Shown piece by piece: positions 12,140-24,008 of a DNA stretch of 64,000 nt. The stretch is taken from the NCBI GenBank assembly GCA_014529385.2, contig CM043945.1, positions 2,886,312 through 2,950,311 on the forward strand, written 5' to 3'. The first letter of the stretch is position 1, and each line of letters starts with the position of its first letter. Source of the stretch: Adiantum capillus-veneris (Eukaryota; Streptophyta; Polypodiopsida; Polypodiales; Pteridaceae). A program made the translations under genes and the position numbers. The notes under the pieces are model-generated. The model was not told the DNA's origin, did no database searches, and worked only from the letters and a program-made list of their open reading frames with translations.

Positions 12140-12400
12140 AATATTTTTTAATGTTTTTTAATGATCAGTTTTTTGATTAAATTGTGTGATAGCTCAAAAG
12201 GAGCGTATCACTCAGAGGGTTGTGGTGTGCTCTATAGCACAACGTTTAGTCACCTAAAACTCCGTTGGTCCTCAAAAAATCGATTTTTAGCTACGTGTGA
12301 AGCTAAAATACGTAATTTTAAAGGGCGACTGAGGCCTGAGCCTGAGCGTGAGCTTGGACTTGGGTCTGGGAGATATTCCCAATTCCAGTCCTACCTTTAA
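12140..12400 (-). promoter_or_regulatory. Conserved leader block of element E
   Basis: A stretch with GATAGCTCAAAAGGAGCG (near 12190) and CACCTAAAACTCCGTTGG (near 12250) recurs in the leaders of A (23430-23660) and B (47165-47470) although the LTRs have diverged. It contains GTGCTATAGAGCAC (minus strand), a possible small hairpin. A packaging or translation role is an inference. Confidence 0.5.
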
Positions 12401-12789
12401 AATTTAATTTTGTAAAATTTTTATTTTTATTATTTATTTATTTTTTTAGGGATAAGGCCGCCGCGGCCTGCGCGCGAGCGCACACACACTCCCCCTACCT
12501 ACTTACAACTAATACACATATTGTTACACACTAACACACTTCATTAGCTCTCATAGATCTACTTCCTACTTACTCTACTTTACATTACACCGATCTAACA
12601 ACCTTAATACTAACACCTTGGCACAAAGAAAACACATTAACCTTTCAAAACTTCATTAACAAAGAAATACACTGAAGCAACATAAAATCCTTCTTCTCAA
12701 CACACACACCTTCCTTCCCTACCTTTCCTACAATTGAAATTGCACTACGGAGAAGCACAGAGTGCTACTCGAGCTTAATGCATAGCATT
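12401..12789 (-). other. Leader of element E between the conserved block and the primer site
   Basis: Non-coding, A/T- and CA-rich sequence (ACACACACTC, then many short TAC/ACT words). The same character is seen in A and B leaders. No gene is seen. Confidence 0.5.
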
Positions 12790-12806
12790 TCCCCGACAAC
12801 GGCGCA
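12790..12806 (-). promoter_or_regulatory. Primer binding site for tRNA-Asp (element E, mutated)
   Basis: The minus strand reads TGCGCCGTTGTCGGGGA, close to TGGCGCCGTTGCCGGGGA, the complement of plant tRNA-Asp. One base is lost near its 5' end relative to A and B. Confidence 0.75.
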
Positions 12807-12811
12807 AAAAA

Positions 12812-13060
12812 GGTGCGCGTCTGTCGCACGTGTCAATGCAAGGGACTTGCCAATAAACTGTGTGCGAGCTACAAATGGCTCCAGCCACACAACCATACTA
12901 ATCTAGCAAGCTCAAGAGAGCAAGGGTGTGTCACTCACCGCTCTACGCTCGCCTTCGTGGAGGATTCCTTGCCACGAAGAAGAAGGAGCCGTCGTCGTGC
13001 CGCGCTCAACCGCTTCGCCGCCGCCGTGCCGTCGTCGCAATGCTCGATCACACACAATCT

Positions 13061-13139
<79 letters not shown>

Positions 13140-13439
13140 GGAGGTGAAGAAGAAGAAGATGAAGATGGAGATGGAGCAAGAGCACTCTTCTATTGCACAA
13201 ATGAAAGAATGAATGAATTTTAGGTTTAGTTGACTTTTATATGAGCTCGCCCCATTCACACTTGGGCGCCCATGCTTAGCCAACTAACCCTTGAATGTTC
13301 CAGTTAGAGTGCACCTCTCATCGACGATCACTCTACCCTTTTCCTATTGTACCGACAAGCCCGGTACCTGACTCTACCAATTAAATAATACGGCATCCAT
13401 CGTAGGCGATAGGGTGTCCGTGAGCCGCGAGGGTTAACA
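12812..13439 (-). repeat. 5' LTR of element E
   Basis: The plus strand begins near GGTGCGCGTCTGTCGC (start mutated from TGTGCGCG) and ends GAGGGTTAACA. It shares its whole length with the LTRs of A, B and, except for the end, C. A (CT)n(CA)n microsatellite occupies about 13067-13138, followed by an AAG/GAG-rich stretch. The right end abuts copia D at 13440. Confidence 0.85.
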
Positions 13440-15856
13440 GAGTGACAATAGGTTTGCAATCCTCAAGTCAAAACTTACATAGTAATGTCTCTATGTAACT
13501 TTTCCGACACAAGGCAATACCACCATCACACTGCTTAAAGTGTATACCCAAGTAATGATGCAACAGCCCCAAATATTTCATGTTGAAAGTAGCATTGACA
13601 TCAGCCTTAAATTCAACAATATGTCTCTCATTTGGTCCAGTGATCAACAAATCATCCATATATAGAACCACAATGAGAAGTACATCACCCTCACGCTTTA
13701 CATACAATGTGCTTTCTATTGGACTGTTACAAAAGCCTTGTTTGACCAAATGAGTGCCATCCTTCTCATACCAAAGCACGAGCAGATTGCTTCAACCCAT
13801 ATAAAGATTTGTTACATGTGCACACCTTATCCTCTTGTCCTTTCTCTGACAAAACTACGAGGCTGCGTTACATAAACTTCCTCAAATATGTCACCATTCA
13901 AGAAAGAAGTAACAATGTTTGATTGATGTACATCCCAACCAAAATGAGTTGCCAATGCACATAGAAAATGCATAGTAGTCATACGACAAGTGGGAGCAAA
14001 AGTCTCTTCATAATCTATGCCTTTTTGTTGTGCATAACCCTTTGCAACAAGTTGAGCCTTATAGAGATCAATCTCACCATCCGGCTTGCGTTTCAACTTG
14101 TAAACCCACTTCATACTAATGGCCTCTTTCTAGGAGGCAAATCACATAAAGTCCATGTGTCATTTTCTATAAGTGCAACATATTTTGATTGCATGGCATC
14201 CATCCAATTTAATGAATTATGTGCTTCATCAAAAGATAGAGGCTCCTGAACATCATGTAGGATAGACATAACCAAAGCATAACAATCTGATGCATAAGAT
14301 GCATGGCAAGAACTTGAACGAGTACGACTAGAAAAAGATGCATCCAATTTATTGTCACACAATGTATGCACCAACCATTTTGGCATACCTCTAGCGTGCT
14401 CGTTTTCACCCCTTTCCTCATCAAGTACATCATGTGCATCTACATCAGTAATAGGCTGATTTGTAACATTTTTTGAAACCCCCATAGGCTGTACATTTGC
14501 CTCATTGGAATTTACATTCGTACTTCCCCTATTGAAAAGAGGCAACAAAGTGTCATAAATGTCCTGTGAGCTTACATTATTGTCTCTAGTACATGACAAC
14601 AAGGGCTGAACACAAATCTTCCACAAACACAATATCCCGTGAAACCAGAATACGCTTTGTTTGTGGATGATACAACCTGTAACCTTTGCTTTTAGCACTA
14701 TAACCAACAAAAATACATTTGACATCCTTCCCATCCAATTTTTTGCACTCTGTTTGTGGCACCAAAGCATATGCCAAACAGCCAAAAACACGCATGTGCT
14801 CAATAGAAGGCTTTCTATCATGCCATGCTTCATATGGAGTAATAGACTGCAAAGCTTTCATAGGACACCTATTTAGTACATAAGCACACATGATGGTCTC
14901 AAGCCAAAAAGAATGTGGCAAAGATTGACTCTTGACCATACATCGTGCCATTTTTGTAAGTGACCTGTTTTTCCTCTTAGCAACACCATTTTGCTGAGGC
15001 GTATAAGGCAATTGTACATTGGTGTTTTATCCCACAACTAGCCAGAAATGTATTAAATTCATGAGACATATACTCCCCCCCCCCTCGATCGGAACAGAGG
15101 GTGCCCATAGTACATTTCAAGACATTTTCAGCCATAGCCAAAAATTGTTTGAAGCACATAAAAACTTTGGACTTCGTTTTAAGCGGAAATACCCATGCAT
15201 GCCTAGAGTAATCATCAATGAAAGTCACGAAGTAAAGGTAATATCCCAAGGAGGGTGTTTGCATGGGCCCACAAACATCACTATGCACAAGCTGCAACCT
15301 GCATGTGGCCCTAACTAAACCATCCTTTGGAAACATAGAACGCTGCATCTTACCCAAAATATAGCCTTCACAAACGTGTTTGATAGGTGCTGCAAGAGGC
15401 GGCAAAGAAGCAACCATATCATATTTCTGCAAACACAGCAAACTGGCAAAATTCAAATGACCAAAACATGCATGCCAAAGTTTTGCATCTAAAATAGCCT
15501 TTGAATCCAAAACTGCATTTGAAAAATTTTGCCTACCCTTGTCATACAAAGTGAGCTTATACAACCCACATCATAAAATGCCAGATGCAACAATTTCATC
15601 ACCAAAATTGAGATCATGTATTGTACATCTGTCATCCACAAATTTGACTACAAAACCAAGTCTAGCAAGTGCAGATACATACAAAAGATTCTTCTTGATC
15701 CCAGGTACATAAAGTGCATCAACAAGCGTGAAAGAACTGTCATTTATTGCAATCAGCACAATCTGTCCAACTCCTTGAATCGAATAAGAGGCATTGTTGG
15801 CACAAGTAACTGAATTACCATGAGGGACAAACTCAAGAGAGGTGAACAAATCACGA
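13440..15856 (-). pseudogene. Copia pol remnant (D): protease end, integrase, reverse transcriptase
   Basis: Reading leftward from 15856: a post-protease segment (LYVPGIKKNLLYVSALARLGF) and GAG-pre-integrase (LWHACFGHLNFASLL...HVCEGYILGK, with the second cysteine of the HHCC finger replaced by Y). Integrase follows with LVHSDVCGPM and LCSDRGGGEYM, then TPQQNGVAKRKN, where the usual catalytic glutamate is K. RT comes next with MKWVYKLKRKPDG, AQLVAKGYAQQ, DYEETFAPTCRM and catalytic YMDD at about 13651-13662, ending in SYIETLLCKF. Several frameshifts and stops are present (near 15565, 15010, 14600, 14110, 13800). It is cut on the right by the C LTR and on the left by the E LTR. Confidence 0.9.
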
Positions 15857-16087
15857 TGTGTGTGGGCTTCTGCCGCACGTATCAAAGCAAGGGACTTGCC
15901 TAACACTATGTGCAAGCCACAAATGGCTCCAACCATGCAACTAGCTAAAACTAGTAAGCTCAAAGATGACAATGGTGTGTCACTCACAACTCTACACTTA
16001 CTGTCGTGGAGGATTCCTCACCGCAAAGAAGAGGGAGTTGCCATTGTGCCGCGCTCAACCGCCTCACCGCCATCGTGCCGCCGCAAT

Positions 16088-16144
<57 letters not shown>

Positions 16145-16148
16145 CACG

Positions 16149-16179
<31 letters not shown>

Positions 16180-16470
16180 ACACACACTAGTACACAAAGG
16201 ATACGGAGAAGGAGTTGGAGAAAGAGCACTCTTCTTGCATTGCACAAATGAGAGAATGAGGTATTTTAGGTTTAGATTGACTTTTATATGGGCTTGCCCG
16301 TTTACATTTGGCACCCACACTTAGCCAATCTTACTCAAACATTATAGGTTCCAGTTTTAGAGTGCACCTCTCATCGGCGATCACTCTTAACCATTCCTAC
16401 CTGACCAACAAGCCCGACCAATAACATAATACACTACTAGCGGGTCCGACAAGCCCGACCCATGGCTACA
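15857..16470 (-). repeat. 3' LTR of Tat-like fragment C, diverged
   Basis: It begins TGTGTGTGGGCTTCTGCC, aligning with the TGTGCGCGTCTGTCGC start of A, and includes a long (CT)n at about 16087-16141 and a (CA)n at about 16148-16188. The last ~60 bases (CCGACAAGCCCGACC repeated) differ from A, B and E, so the outer end is uncertain. It interrupts copia D. Confidence 0.7.
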
Positions 16471-17004
16471 TAAAAGGTGCACTTTGATGAAATTAATTAA
16501 TCAAGATTTTTGGGCTTATGGGTGAGTTTATCAATAAGTTAGCTATGAGTAATGTTAAAACAATTACTCTAGTACTAGCTAAGCTAAGAAGATGATCTAA
16601 ATACAAGATTCCCTAATTGTGCTTTTCAGCTTTGATTAGCAAACTAGCTCTCACAACTCCAAACAAAAGCTTGAAATTTTAACCGTAAGCTCAATGGAAG
16701 TCTTTTAAATGTCTTTTTTTTCCTTTTTTCTTTTACTTTGGTTCACAATCATTTGACATGTGTGCGTATTTTGTATGTCTGAGACTTTTTGCTTCTCAAG
16801 GAAAAGCATCCACACTGGGAACCTCTAGGGCTCTAGTACCATAGAAAATACATGTGAGTGAAGTACCAAATCAAGCCAGGATTTCTCTTCTAGCGTAATA
16901 TTTTTCATTCGTGGCACTTATGTTTTTTGCTTCCATTTCCTTGGTATTCTCACTAGTGTCTTTTGTTGTTTAAGTGAGCAAGATTCTCTATGCCTAAAAC
17001 ATTC
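16471..17004 (-). other. 3' untranslated region of fragment C
   Basis: No gene. The part from about 16760 to 16930 matches B (35960-36130) and A (19010-19150), including ACACTGGGAACCTCTAGGGC. It is continuous with 24626 onward once A is removed, and 17000-17004 (CATTC) is A's left target duplication. Confidence 0.65.
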
Positions 17005-17275
17005 TGTGCGCGTCTGTCGCACGTGTCAATGCAAGGAACTTGCCGATATACTGCGTGCGAGCCACAAATGGCTCCAAGCACACAACAAGCCTAAACTAGC
17101 AAGCTCAAAGATGGCGTTGGTGTGTCACTCACCGCTCTACGCTCGCCTTCGTGGTGGATTCCTCGCCGCGATGAAGAAGAAGCTGCAGTCGTGCCGTGCT
17201 CAACCGCTTCTCCACCGTTGTGCCTTCGTAATTCTCGATCGTCCACACACTCCCTCTCTCTCCCTCTCTCACTCA

Positions 17276-17326
<51 letters not shown>

Positions 17327-17643
17327 ACAAAGAGATGATGAAGAAGAAGAAGAAGATGGAGCAAGAGCACTCTTCAATTGCACAAATGAGAGAATGAATG
17401 AATTTTAAGTTTAGTTGACTTTTATATGAGCTCGCCCCATTCACACTAGGGCGCCCATGCTTAGCCAACTAACCCTTGAATGTTCCAATTAGAGTGCGCC
17501 TCTCATCGGCGATCACTCTACCCTTTTCCTATTGGACTGACAAGCCTGGTACCTGACTCTACCAAGTAAATAATACAACGTCCGTCGTAGGTTACAACGT
17601 CCGTCATAGGTGATAGGGTGTCCGTGAGCCATGAGGGTTAACA
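17005..17643 (-). repeat. 3' LTR of element A
   Basis: It starts TGTGCGCGTC and ends GGGTTAACA. It contains (CT)n(CA)n at about 17250-17328. It differs from the partner LTR at a few percent of positions over the first 110 bases, plus a longer microsatellite. Confidence 0.9.
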
Positions 17644-17656
17644 TGCCCCCCTTCCT
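17644..17656 (-). promoter_or_regulatory. Polypurine tract of element A
   Basis: The minus strand reads GGAAGGGGGGCA immediately before the 3' LTR. It is identical in position and sequence in element B (35424-35436). It would prime plus-strand DNA synthesis. Confidence 0.8.
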
Positions 17657-18202
17657 GATGTAGATTCCATCCTCGGAAGCTATTGAGTTGAAGCGTGTTC
17701 GTCGATGTGGAAGAGCTTTTGAGATGAATGTCCTTAGCCTCCTTCAGTCACTGCAAAATCAAACAACATTGGCACAGTAATTGCATTCTCATAAGCAATT
17801 AAAAAGCATATGCAATTGTAGACAGACAATTTGATTGGTAACAGAATTTAAGCCATTTGTCAGCAATAAACATTAAATTGCAATATAATCAAATGCAAAA
17901 ACAGTTGTAAAGATAAAAAATTAAACAAGTCCGGGGTCGCTAATTTAACGGTCGAAAGGCACTAAAGATCGACTATTAATACCATGGGTAAGCTTCTTAA
18001 TTTTCTCTGGTCAATTAAGTTGTTTAATCACGAGAGCCAAGTATTTCATGTTCAAGTGCTGACTAGAGGCTATACCTAGAAGACCTTGTAGTTAAGCTGT
18101 GATAAAAGGAATTTCTCATGAAATCATCGCCTGACTGATTAATTTTCTTTGACCCCCCAAAGTCTTTTCACAGTGATTCAATTTTGATGTGTGTTCTTAT
18201 TT
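17657..18202 (-). other. 3' untranslated region of element A, first part
   Basis: Non-coding. It is closely similar to 35437-35958 in B. No ORF of interest was found. Confidence 0.7.
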
Positions 18203-19004
18203 TGTTAGGAAATAAGACGTAGCTAAAAAGATAATTGAGTAGATTACTTAATAGAGAGAGACAGATTTATATACACGAGATTATAGAGTAGAGAGAGAGA
18301 GAGAGAGTACACACGATATACGTGGTTCACCCAATGTGGGCTACGTCCATGGGAAAGCAGCCACTCAATGGCTTTAGTACTTCAAAACAAGAAGTAGTTT
18401 ACAAAGGGATTATACCCTTAATGGAGCTCCCGCCTTGCTTCACTCTCACCACCTCACACTCACCTTGTTGCATCAACTTCACACTATGAAATGTGTGTAG
18501 AAATGGCCTCCTTTTATAGGCCAAAAGGGCTGCCCTCTCTTATGAGAGACAGCCATGTGTAGCCGCCCTTGTGCGAATAAGTCCAAATCGGACCCTCCAA
18601 TCTGCCCATGTGTGGCCGCCCTTGAGAAGACAAGTCCGCTTTTGAATTCGGCCACCGGCCATTGAATTCGGCCACCGGCCACCGGCCATTGACTACCGGC
18701 CACCGGCCATCGGCCATTGACTACCGGCCACCGGCCAACCGACCGGTTGTTTTCCGACCACTTTCCGGCCGCCGTCCGGCCATAATATTCCGGCGAAAAA
18801 GAATATTTCGGCGAAAAAAAAAGTCTCGGGGGCCTCCGCCCCCGAGGCCTTTAAAGTTGCCTCTGATTCTTGTCCGTGAAAATTTTGGTTTCCGGTGAGT
18901 GATTTTCCTTCACGCACGATGGCTTCTCCTCATAATGGGGGTCTTACAAATGTGCATTTTTACCACAGAAAATTACAAGGTTAAATCGGGCTCCATACTT
19001 AACA
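18203..19004. mobile_element. Solo LTR inserted in element A
   Basis: 802 bp beginning TGTTAGGAAATAAG and ending ATACTTAACA (TGTTA/TAACA ends), flanked by TATTT on both sides (18198-18202, 19005-19009). Removing it restores the sequence seen in B. It carries a short GA run at about 18291-18307 and a GC-rich block of GGCCACCGGCC-type repeats at about 18650-18775. No internal domain remains, so it is the product of LTR-LTR recombination. The family and true orientation are unknown. Confidence 0.85.
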
Positions 19005-19009
19005 TATTT

Positions 19010-20088
19010 TGTATGCCTTGGGTTTTTTTCTTTTCAAGGAAAAGCGCCCACACTGGGAACCTCTAGGGCTCTAGTACGATAAGCGATACATGTGAGTGAA
19101 GTACCAAATCAAGCTGAGATTTCTCTTCCAGCTTAATATTTTACATTGTGGCACTTTGATTTTTTGTTTGTTCGGTTTCAGTATTTTAATTTTGTAACTT
19201 TGGGGGGTCATATAACATTGTTACCCTCCCCAGGCTCATCACACTAGTAAACTCCCTTTATAATACTTAAGCTAAAGGTCAATAGGGACTAAGCCCAGTA
19301 GAAATCCCTAGTACATTTCACACAATGCTGCCTAAATCGGATTAAGAACCTAAGTAACCATTGATTATTAGGAAGGCATTCCCCATGGTATTAAGAGAAG
19401 ATCTCTAACACCTAACTTGGTCAAACTAGCTTAGTCAGATTGCTTGATTTTTAAACCTAGACAAGTGATTATGACAAAAAATTACATTGAATTTAATGTT
19501 TGATACTAAGCAAAGGCGCCGAATATTATGCTACCAATCACAATTAAAGCAGACAACATAGATGCAAAAAAGATAAGGGGCCATGCTAATGGACAAGAAA
19601 CACCTGTTTGTGTTGATGGTCACGCTTGATTTGAAAAGTGGATGAGAGAAAGATTCCATGAAGGTCCAAATCCTAGCCACAGCAACACGTTCCTGTACAC
19701 ACTATGAAACACAAGAATACCTCTAGGAGGCACATCAGTGGGAAAAAATAACTTTGCTAATCACTCAACTCTAAAATAGAAACACTCCTATCGTACTAAT
19801 TTTACCTACCCTCCATCACTGGAGTGATGAGGATCAAAGGTTTTTGATGACATAGGTTTCTGTTTCAGTGTACCAGATGTGAATGTGTAGGTTTGGTCAA
19901 TGTTTTGACTTTTATTGTGCATACTCGTTTTATAATTGCTCTTGCCCTTTTTTTTTCGTTTTTTGTGAGTATAAATCTTTATATATACATTTCCTAAGAT
20001 TGGGAGATTGAGAGGTCAGGGAGGAAGGTTGAGAGGGAAGCAAGTGAATGATGGATGTCAGCAAACACTCCCCCCTTCCTTGGGTAGA
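19010..20088 (-). other. 3' untranslated region of element A, second part
   Basis: It matches 35970-36690 of B closely, then diverges. The 140-codon ORF present in B and C is missing here: the sequence jumps from the untranslated region (near 19740) to the spacer upstream of that ORF (near 19950). Confidence 0.65.
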
Positions 20089-20889
20089 TCATACCGTTTG
20101 AAATGAGCTCGTCACCCTTTGAAACCAATTGTTACAGTTGGTAATAGGTGAGGATTTTTTCCAGTATTTTTCTATTACCTTAGGTGCCTCATCGAGTTGC
20201 AAGGGTAGTAAGGTACTCTCCCAGGATCGAACTTGAAGTGGTTCATCAAGTGATTCTTGAACACTGGGAGGTGTGGATTTGTTTGTAGTTTTATGGAGGT
20301 CCACTATTGTAGGTGGAGGCTGTGGAGAAGCTTTTACCTCTATGGATGCTTTACATGAGGAGCTAGAAGCTTCATGGGACTCCCCCCTTCCTGAGCTAGG
20401 TGGAACAAATTGTTCTTTCTTTGATACCCAAACTAGCTCTGGAGCGGGTGTGTAGCATTCTTTGATTTTTTTCTTTCCGCGATCGTCAATTTGTTTTGGA
20501 GCTATAGGATTGGGCTCACATGGGCCCAGTGACAAGTAAGAACAAAACTTACGTTTTGGCACCCAAATTTGATCATTTCCTTCGTAGTAGCCTTGGGCTT
20601 CCAATAGTCATTTGGGGATCCAACGCCAAGTTTCCTTACATTTCATGGAGCGAGTGGGACGTTTCTTACGAGGCTTTTGTTTTTTAGCACTAGCTATGGT
20701 CGCTAAAGAAGCTTTAGGGACCCACTTGTATGTTTTCTTCGTTACCTTAAGATGAGTCTTGTCAGAAGCTATATACATTGCTTGTAGCATATTTAAGGGT
20801 ACGGGCATTTCATCCCCCTTAGGTGTTACCCAAGTTGTCCCCTTGTTTCTCCAAGTGTCTATGGTTGCTGCTAGGTGGACCCAATCCAC
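20089..20889 (-). pseudogene. Post-integrase C-terminal region of element A
   Basis: The frame 20889-20608 begins with the protease C-terminal flank (MDWVHLAATIDTW...GTTWVTPKGDE) and runs directly into the WxPK-repeat region (YKWVPK, WRWIPK). The frame 20604-20089 continues with IWVPKRKFCSYL and ends in ENYWQKSS-type sequence (EKYWKKSSPITNCNNWFQ). A stop separates the two parts at about 20605. RT, RNase H, integrase and the second retropepsin are deleted relative to B (about 37980-42400). Confidence 0.75.
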
Positions 20890-20985
20890 CTAGCATATTT
20901 AAGGGTACGGGAATTTCATCCCCCTCAGGTGTTACCCAAGTCGTCCCCTTGTTTCTATGGTTGCTGCTAGGTGGACCCAATCCAC
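20776..20985. repeat. Imperfect tandem duplication in element A
   Basis: A ~100-base segment starting near AGCATATTTAAGGGTACGGG (about 20788) is repeated near 20893. It includes TCATCCCCCT and GGTGTTACCCAAGT. It duplicates the codons around GTTWVTP and truncates the protease frame. Confidence 0.75.
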
Positions 20986-21900
20986 ATTGTCCGACTCAGT
21001 CATCCCAGGTAGTACATCCATATAAGGAGAATCTTCCCCAACATCGGTGTCCGCTTTACACGTGTAGCAATATTTCAATGGAGCCAAGTGAACTGTGGTG
21101 TCAGATCTATGATCAATTATAAACCTGTTTCCTAGAGGATGTGCTCGACCAGTTACAAGATCTACTCGAATAACAGAATCTTGGAACTGCAGGTAGACAT
21201 GGTTTTTAGACCAGCCATGCACCATTTTTGCCTCCCTCATAAAAGGACGTCCTAAGATCATCTCCGATGCCATAGTGTGCTTGGAGAAATCCATAGCAAT
21301 GAAGGTTACTCTTATTTTATGTCCAAAGATCTTGATCTTGAGATCTTCTAGCATCCCAATAGGTTTAACAATAGACCCATTGGCCATTTTTACTACTATG
21401 GTTGTGGTCGCAAGGTGAGGTTTTCCCATAGTTTCCCATAAATTTTTAGTCACAATGCTAACCCCAGCGCCACCATCAAGGATTCCCTTCATAGTTAATC
21501 CCTTGGTAGTGATTGGTATGGTTGCATTGGATTCATCTCCCTCAAAGTATTGTCCCAACTTGTTAAGAGGTATTTCTACAATAGGGTTCTCATCTAGGTT
21601 GGGTTGTGGATCTAAGTGTTCCTCCTCTATTGGCATCTCCCTAGCTCCATCCATCTGTGAAAATTGTGGTAGCCCGACCTTCAGTTCTCCATTGAGGAAA
21701 GCTCGAAGAGCTAAGAATAGCTTAGGGTCTCCATATAGTTTGGACATAATGGTGGTTCTAACTTCGGAAGCCATGAAATCCATCAACTTGGAAATATTTA
21801 ACGGCACCTTTTGGGCCTCAGCCCCTTGACATGGGGAAGATGGGATCTCCATTTCTTCGATAGGGTCAGGTAGTCCCTCTGTAAACATTCTTTCCATCAA
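20932..21900 (-). pseudogene. Retropepsin region of element A
   Basis: 322 open codons. The protease core has GILDGGAGVSIVTK (catalytic aspartate in DGGA, near residue 143) and, about 72 residues later, EMILGRPFM, the ILG motif of retropepsins. The N-terminal part (MDFMASEVRTTIMSKLYGDPKL) is the Gag-protease linker shared with B. It would process Gag and Pol polyproteins in the particle. The frame between the Gag linker and the protease is open here, whereas B has two stops there. It ends in the duplicated segment at 20932. Confidence 0.8.
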
Positions 21901-21996
21901 GAAGTGAGTACGCCCACTTTCCCATAACTTTAAGTCACTTTCTTCTTGGATGACACTAGGTATGGCTAAGGGTCTATGGACTTTCTGAGGTTGTTG

Positions 21997-22490
21997 TTAC
22001 GTAGGGAACATTGTGTCTGCAATCTGGATCTGCCTAGGTGCTGGCTCTAGATCCCTTTGCGTATCTTCAACCAAACTCCTTAATTGCTTGACTCGCTCGA
22101 TCTCCTCTGTAGGGTTTGGATAAGTTCCTATCTTTTTCTTGGTTCCTAGCCATTGTGGCTCATGACGATCTTCCTTGTTAGTTTCTTTCCTAGTGGTCAT
22201 TTTGGTCTCCATGGTTTCACCTGAATCAGAATCCTCTTCAGTGTCGTTCATATATACGGGGTCATCACCAGTTCCTATGTTGGTCTTTGAACTAGGGTCT
22301 GACTTCGCTGCTTTTTGCGATCTCTTCCTTCGTGTTTTCTTCTTCTTCTGAGATTGGGCAATTGATGATGTGTCTCTTTCTTCAAGAATATAATTTTGTT
22401 TTTGGAGCATCGATCGTGTGAGGACGTTCACTGGTACCACAGGTGTACTTTGTGATGGCTCCTCGGTAACCTCAATCAAGTTTAATGGCG
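21997..22490 (-). pseudogene. Gag tail remnant of element A
   Basis: 160 codons matching the Gag tail of E and B: VNVLTRSMLQKQNYILEERD, a basic cluster KKKKTRRKRSQK, an acidic stretch with PVYMNDTEEDSDS, and IGTYPNPTEEIERVKQLRSL. The zinc knuckles and capsid that should precede it are deleted, with the junction near 22520-22540. A stop at about 21997 separates it from the linker to the protease. Confidence 0.7.
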
Positions 22491-22540
22491 TGATCTTTGG
22501 CGCATTTGGATTATTTAGACATTGGGAAGAGTTTAGTCAG

Positions 22541-23287
22541 AGTTTCCGTTTGTAGTTCTTACTCCCAGTTCTCATTTAAGAACACTCCATCTATGATTGA
22601 GGTGCTAGGGGTGTCCTTTGAGCTAGATGCAATGTTGCTTTCTAGGGGTTGTCCCTTAGTGGTTGCTAAGTCAGGAGCACTCGATTGCTCTCTTAGCAAA
22701 GATATTGACATAGGACCTTTTGATTTTAACTATCTTCGTTGCTCCGCCTTACGTAAGCTCTCGACTTCCTTTTCCCTAGCCGCGATGATATACCGCTCAA
22801 CCTCTTGCACTTTGGCAAGGCTTCTACCATCGGGTAATATGACCTTGGAGGGAAATAACTCTGAAGAGTCAGGAGGTGCAGTGAATGAAGTATTCATGTG
22901 CACATTCTCTAACGGTATAGGGTCTACATTGGTCACAAATGGAGAATTTACTTCCCCACCCCCCTCATTTACATCATTAGCTCCATGTTCGGAGTGGGTG
23001 GCTCTACTAAAGGTTTCCTTTAGGCGACTAAGCACGCTCGGCCCGGACCGTGGGCCCATGGCATGCATGTCTTGGCTTGAGCTATCGGGATTAGGCATTG
23101 GGAAACCCTTCATGACATCGTAGTCAGAGGAAGAGTCACTAGCTGCTATGTTCGGGTCTTGGTTTGTACTACCTTGGGTCCCCGCCGAGGGCTCGGAACC
23201 TAAGGTAGGTGGATTTTGAGAACTCGCGTAAGTCGAAATTCTCTCTAGCTGCTCCGTCTCTGGCACACGACCAGAGCGCAGATGCAT
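22541..23287 (-). pseudogene. Gag N-terminal remnant of element A
   Basis: It starts MHLRSGRVPETEQLERIST and runs 185 codons, closely matching the E N-terminal Gag (MHAMGPRSGPSVLSRLKETF, RSLAKVQEVERYI). A stop at about 22730 and the capsid deletion end it. Weak further similarity continues to about 22541. Confidence 0.75.
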
Positions 23288-23986
23288 GTGCCTTTGGCAC
23301 CCTACAAGCGTCGACGAATAACCTCGAAGGTTAACCGCTTACTTTTTTAAGCGTCCGTTTTCGCTCGTGGTTTTTTACGTTTTTATTGTTTTTTTAATGT
23401 TTTTTAATGATCGATTTTTTTTTATTAGAGTGTGTGATAGCTCAAAAGGAGCGTATCACTCTGAGGGTCGCGGTGTGCTTTACAACACAACGTTCGGTCA
23501 CCTAAAGCTCCGTTGGTCCTCAAAAAATCAATTTTTAGCTACGTGTGAAGCTAAAATTCGTAATTTTAAAGGGCGATAGATGCCTAAGCCTGAGCATGAG
23601 CTTGGTCTTGGGTCTGGGCTTGGGTCTAGGAGATATTCCCGATCCCGGTCCTACCTTTAAATTTTTTTTCGTTTTTTTATTTTTGCAAATAAGGTTGCCG
23701 CGGCCTACGCGCGAGCACACACACACTCTATCTACCTACTTCTAACTAATACACCTACTCTTACACACTAACACACTCTATTAACTCTCTTAGATCTACT
23801 TCCTACTTACTGTACACAGAAAACTAACAACCTTAATACACAGAGAATAAACACAGTACCTTTGAAAACTCCATTAACATTAACTCCTTCTTCTCAACAC
23901 ACACACCCTCCTTCCTTACCTTTCCTACGATTGAAATTGCACCACAAAAGAAGCACAGAGTGCCACTAAAGCTTAGTGTATGGAAT
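23288..23986 (-). other. Leader of element A
   Basis: Non-coding, and contains the conserved leader block (about 23430-23660) shared with E and B. The rest is CA- and T-rich. Confidence 0.6.
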
Positions 23987-24004
23987 TCCCCGACAGCGGC
24001 GCCA
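23987..24004 (-). promoter_or_regulatory. Primer binding site for tRNA-Asp (element A)
   Basis: The minus strand reads TGGCGCCGCTGTCGGGGA, complementary to the plant tRNA-Asp 3' end with minor changes. It is four bases from the LTR. Confidence 0.85.
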
Positions 24005-24008
24005 AAAA

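Larger units (their letters stand above)
8516..13439 (-). mobile_element. Tat/Athila-like gypsy element E, 5' part only
   Basis: From right to left: 5' LTR (12812-13439), tRNA-Asp primer site, leader and gag through the zinc-knuckle region. Homology to elements A and B stops at about 8505-8517, so protease, pol and the 3' LTR are absent. The LTR is inserted in copia D. The five bases after it (13440-13444) are GAGTG, but the matching left target copy is lost with the 3' end. Confidence 0.85.

Noticed and set aside
18203-19009. hAT element with 8-bp duplication TATTTTGT
   Set aside because: The same flanks are better explained by a solo LTR with TGTTA/TAACA ends and a 5-bp TATTT duplication. 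No hAT terminal repeats are seen.
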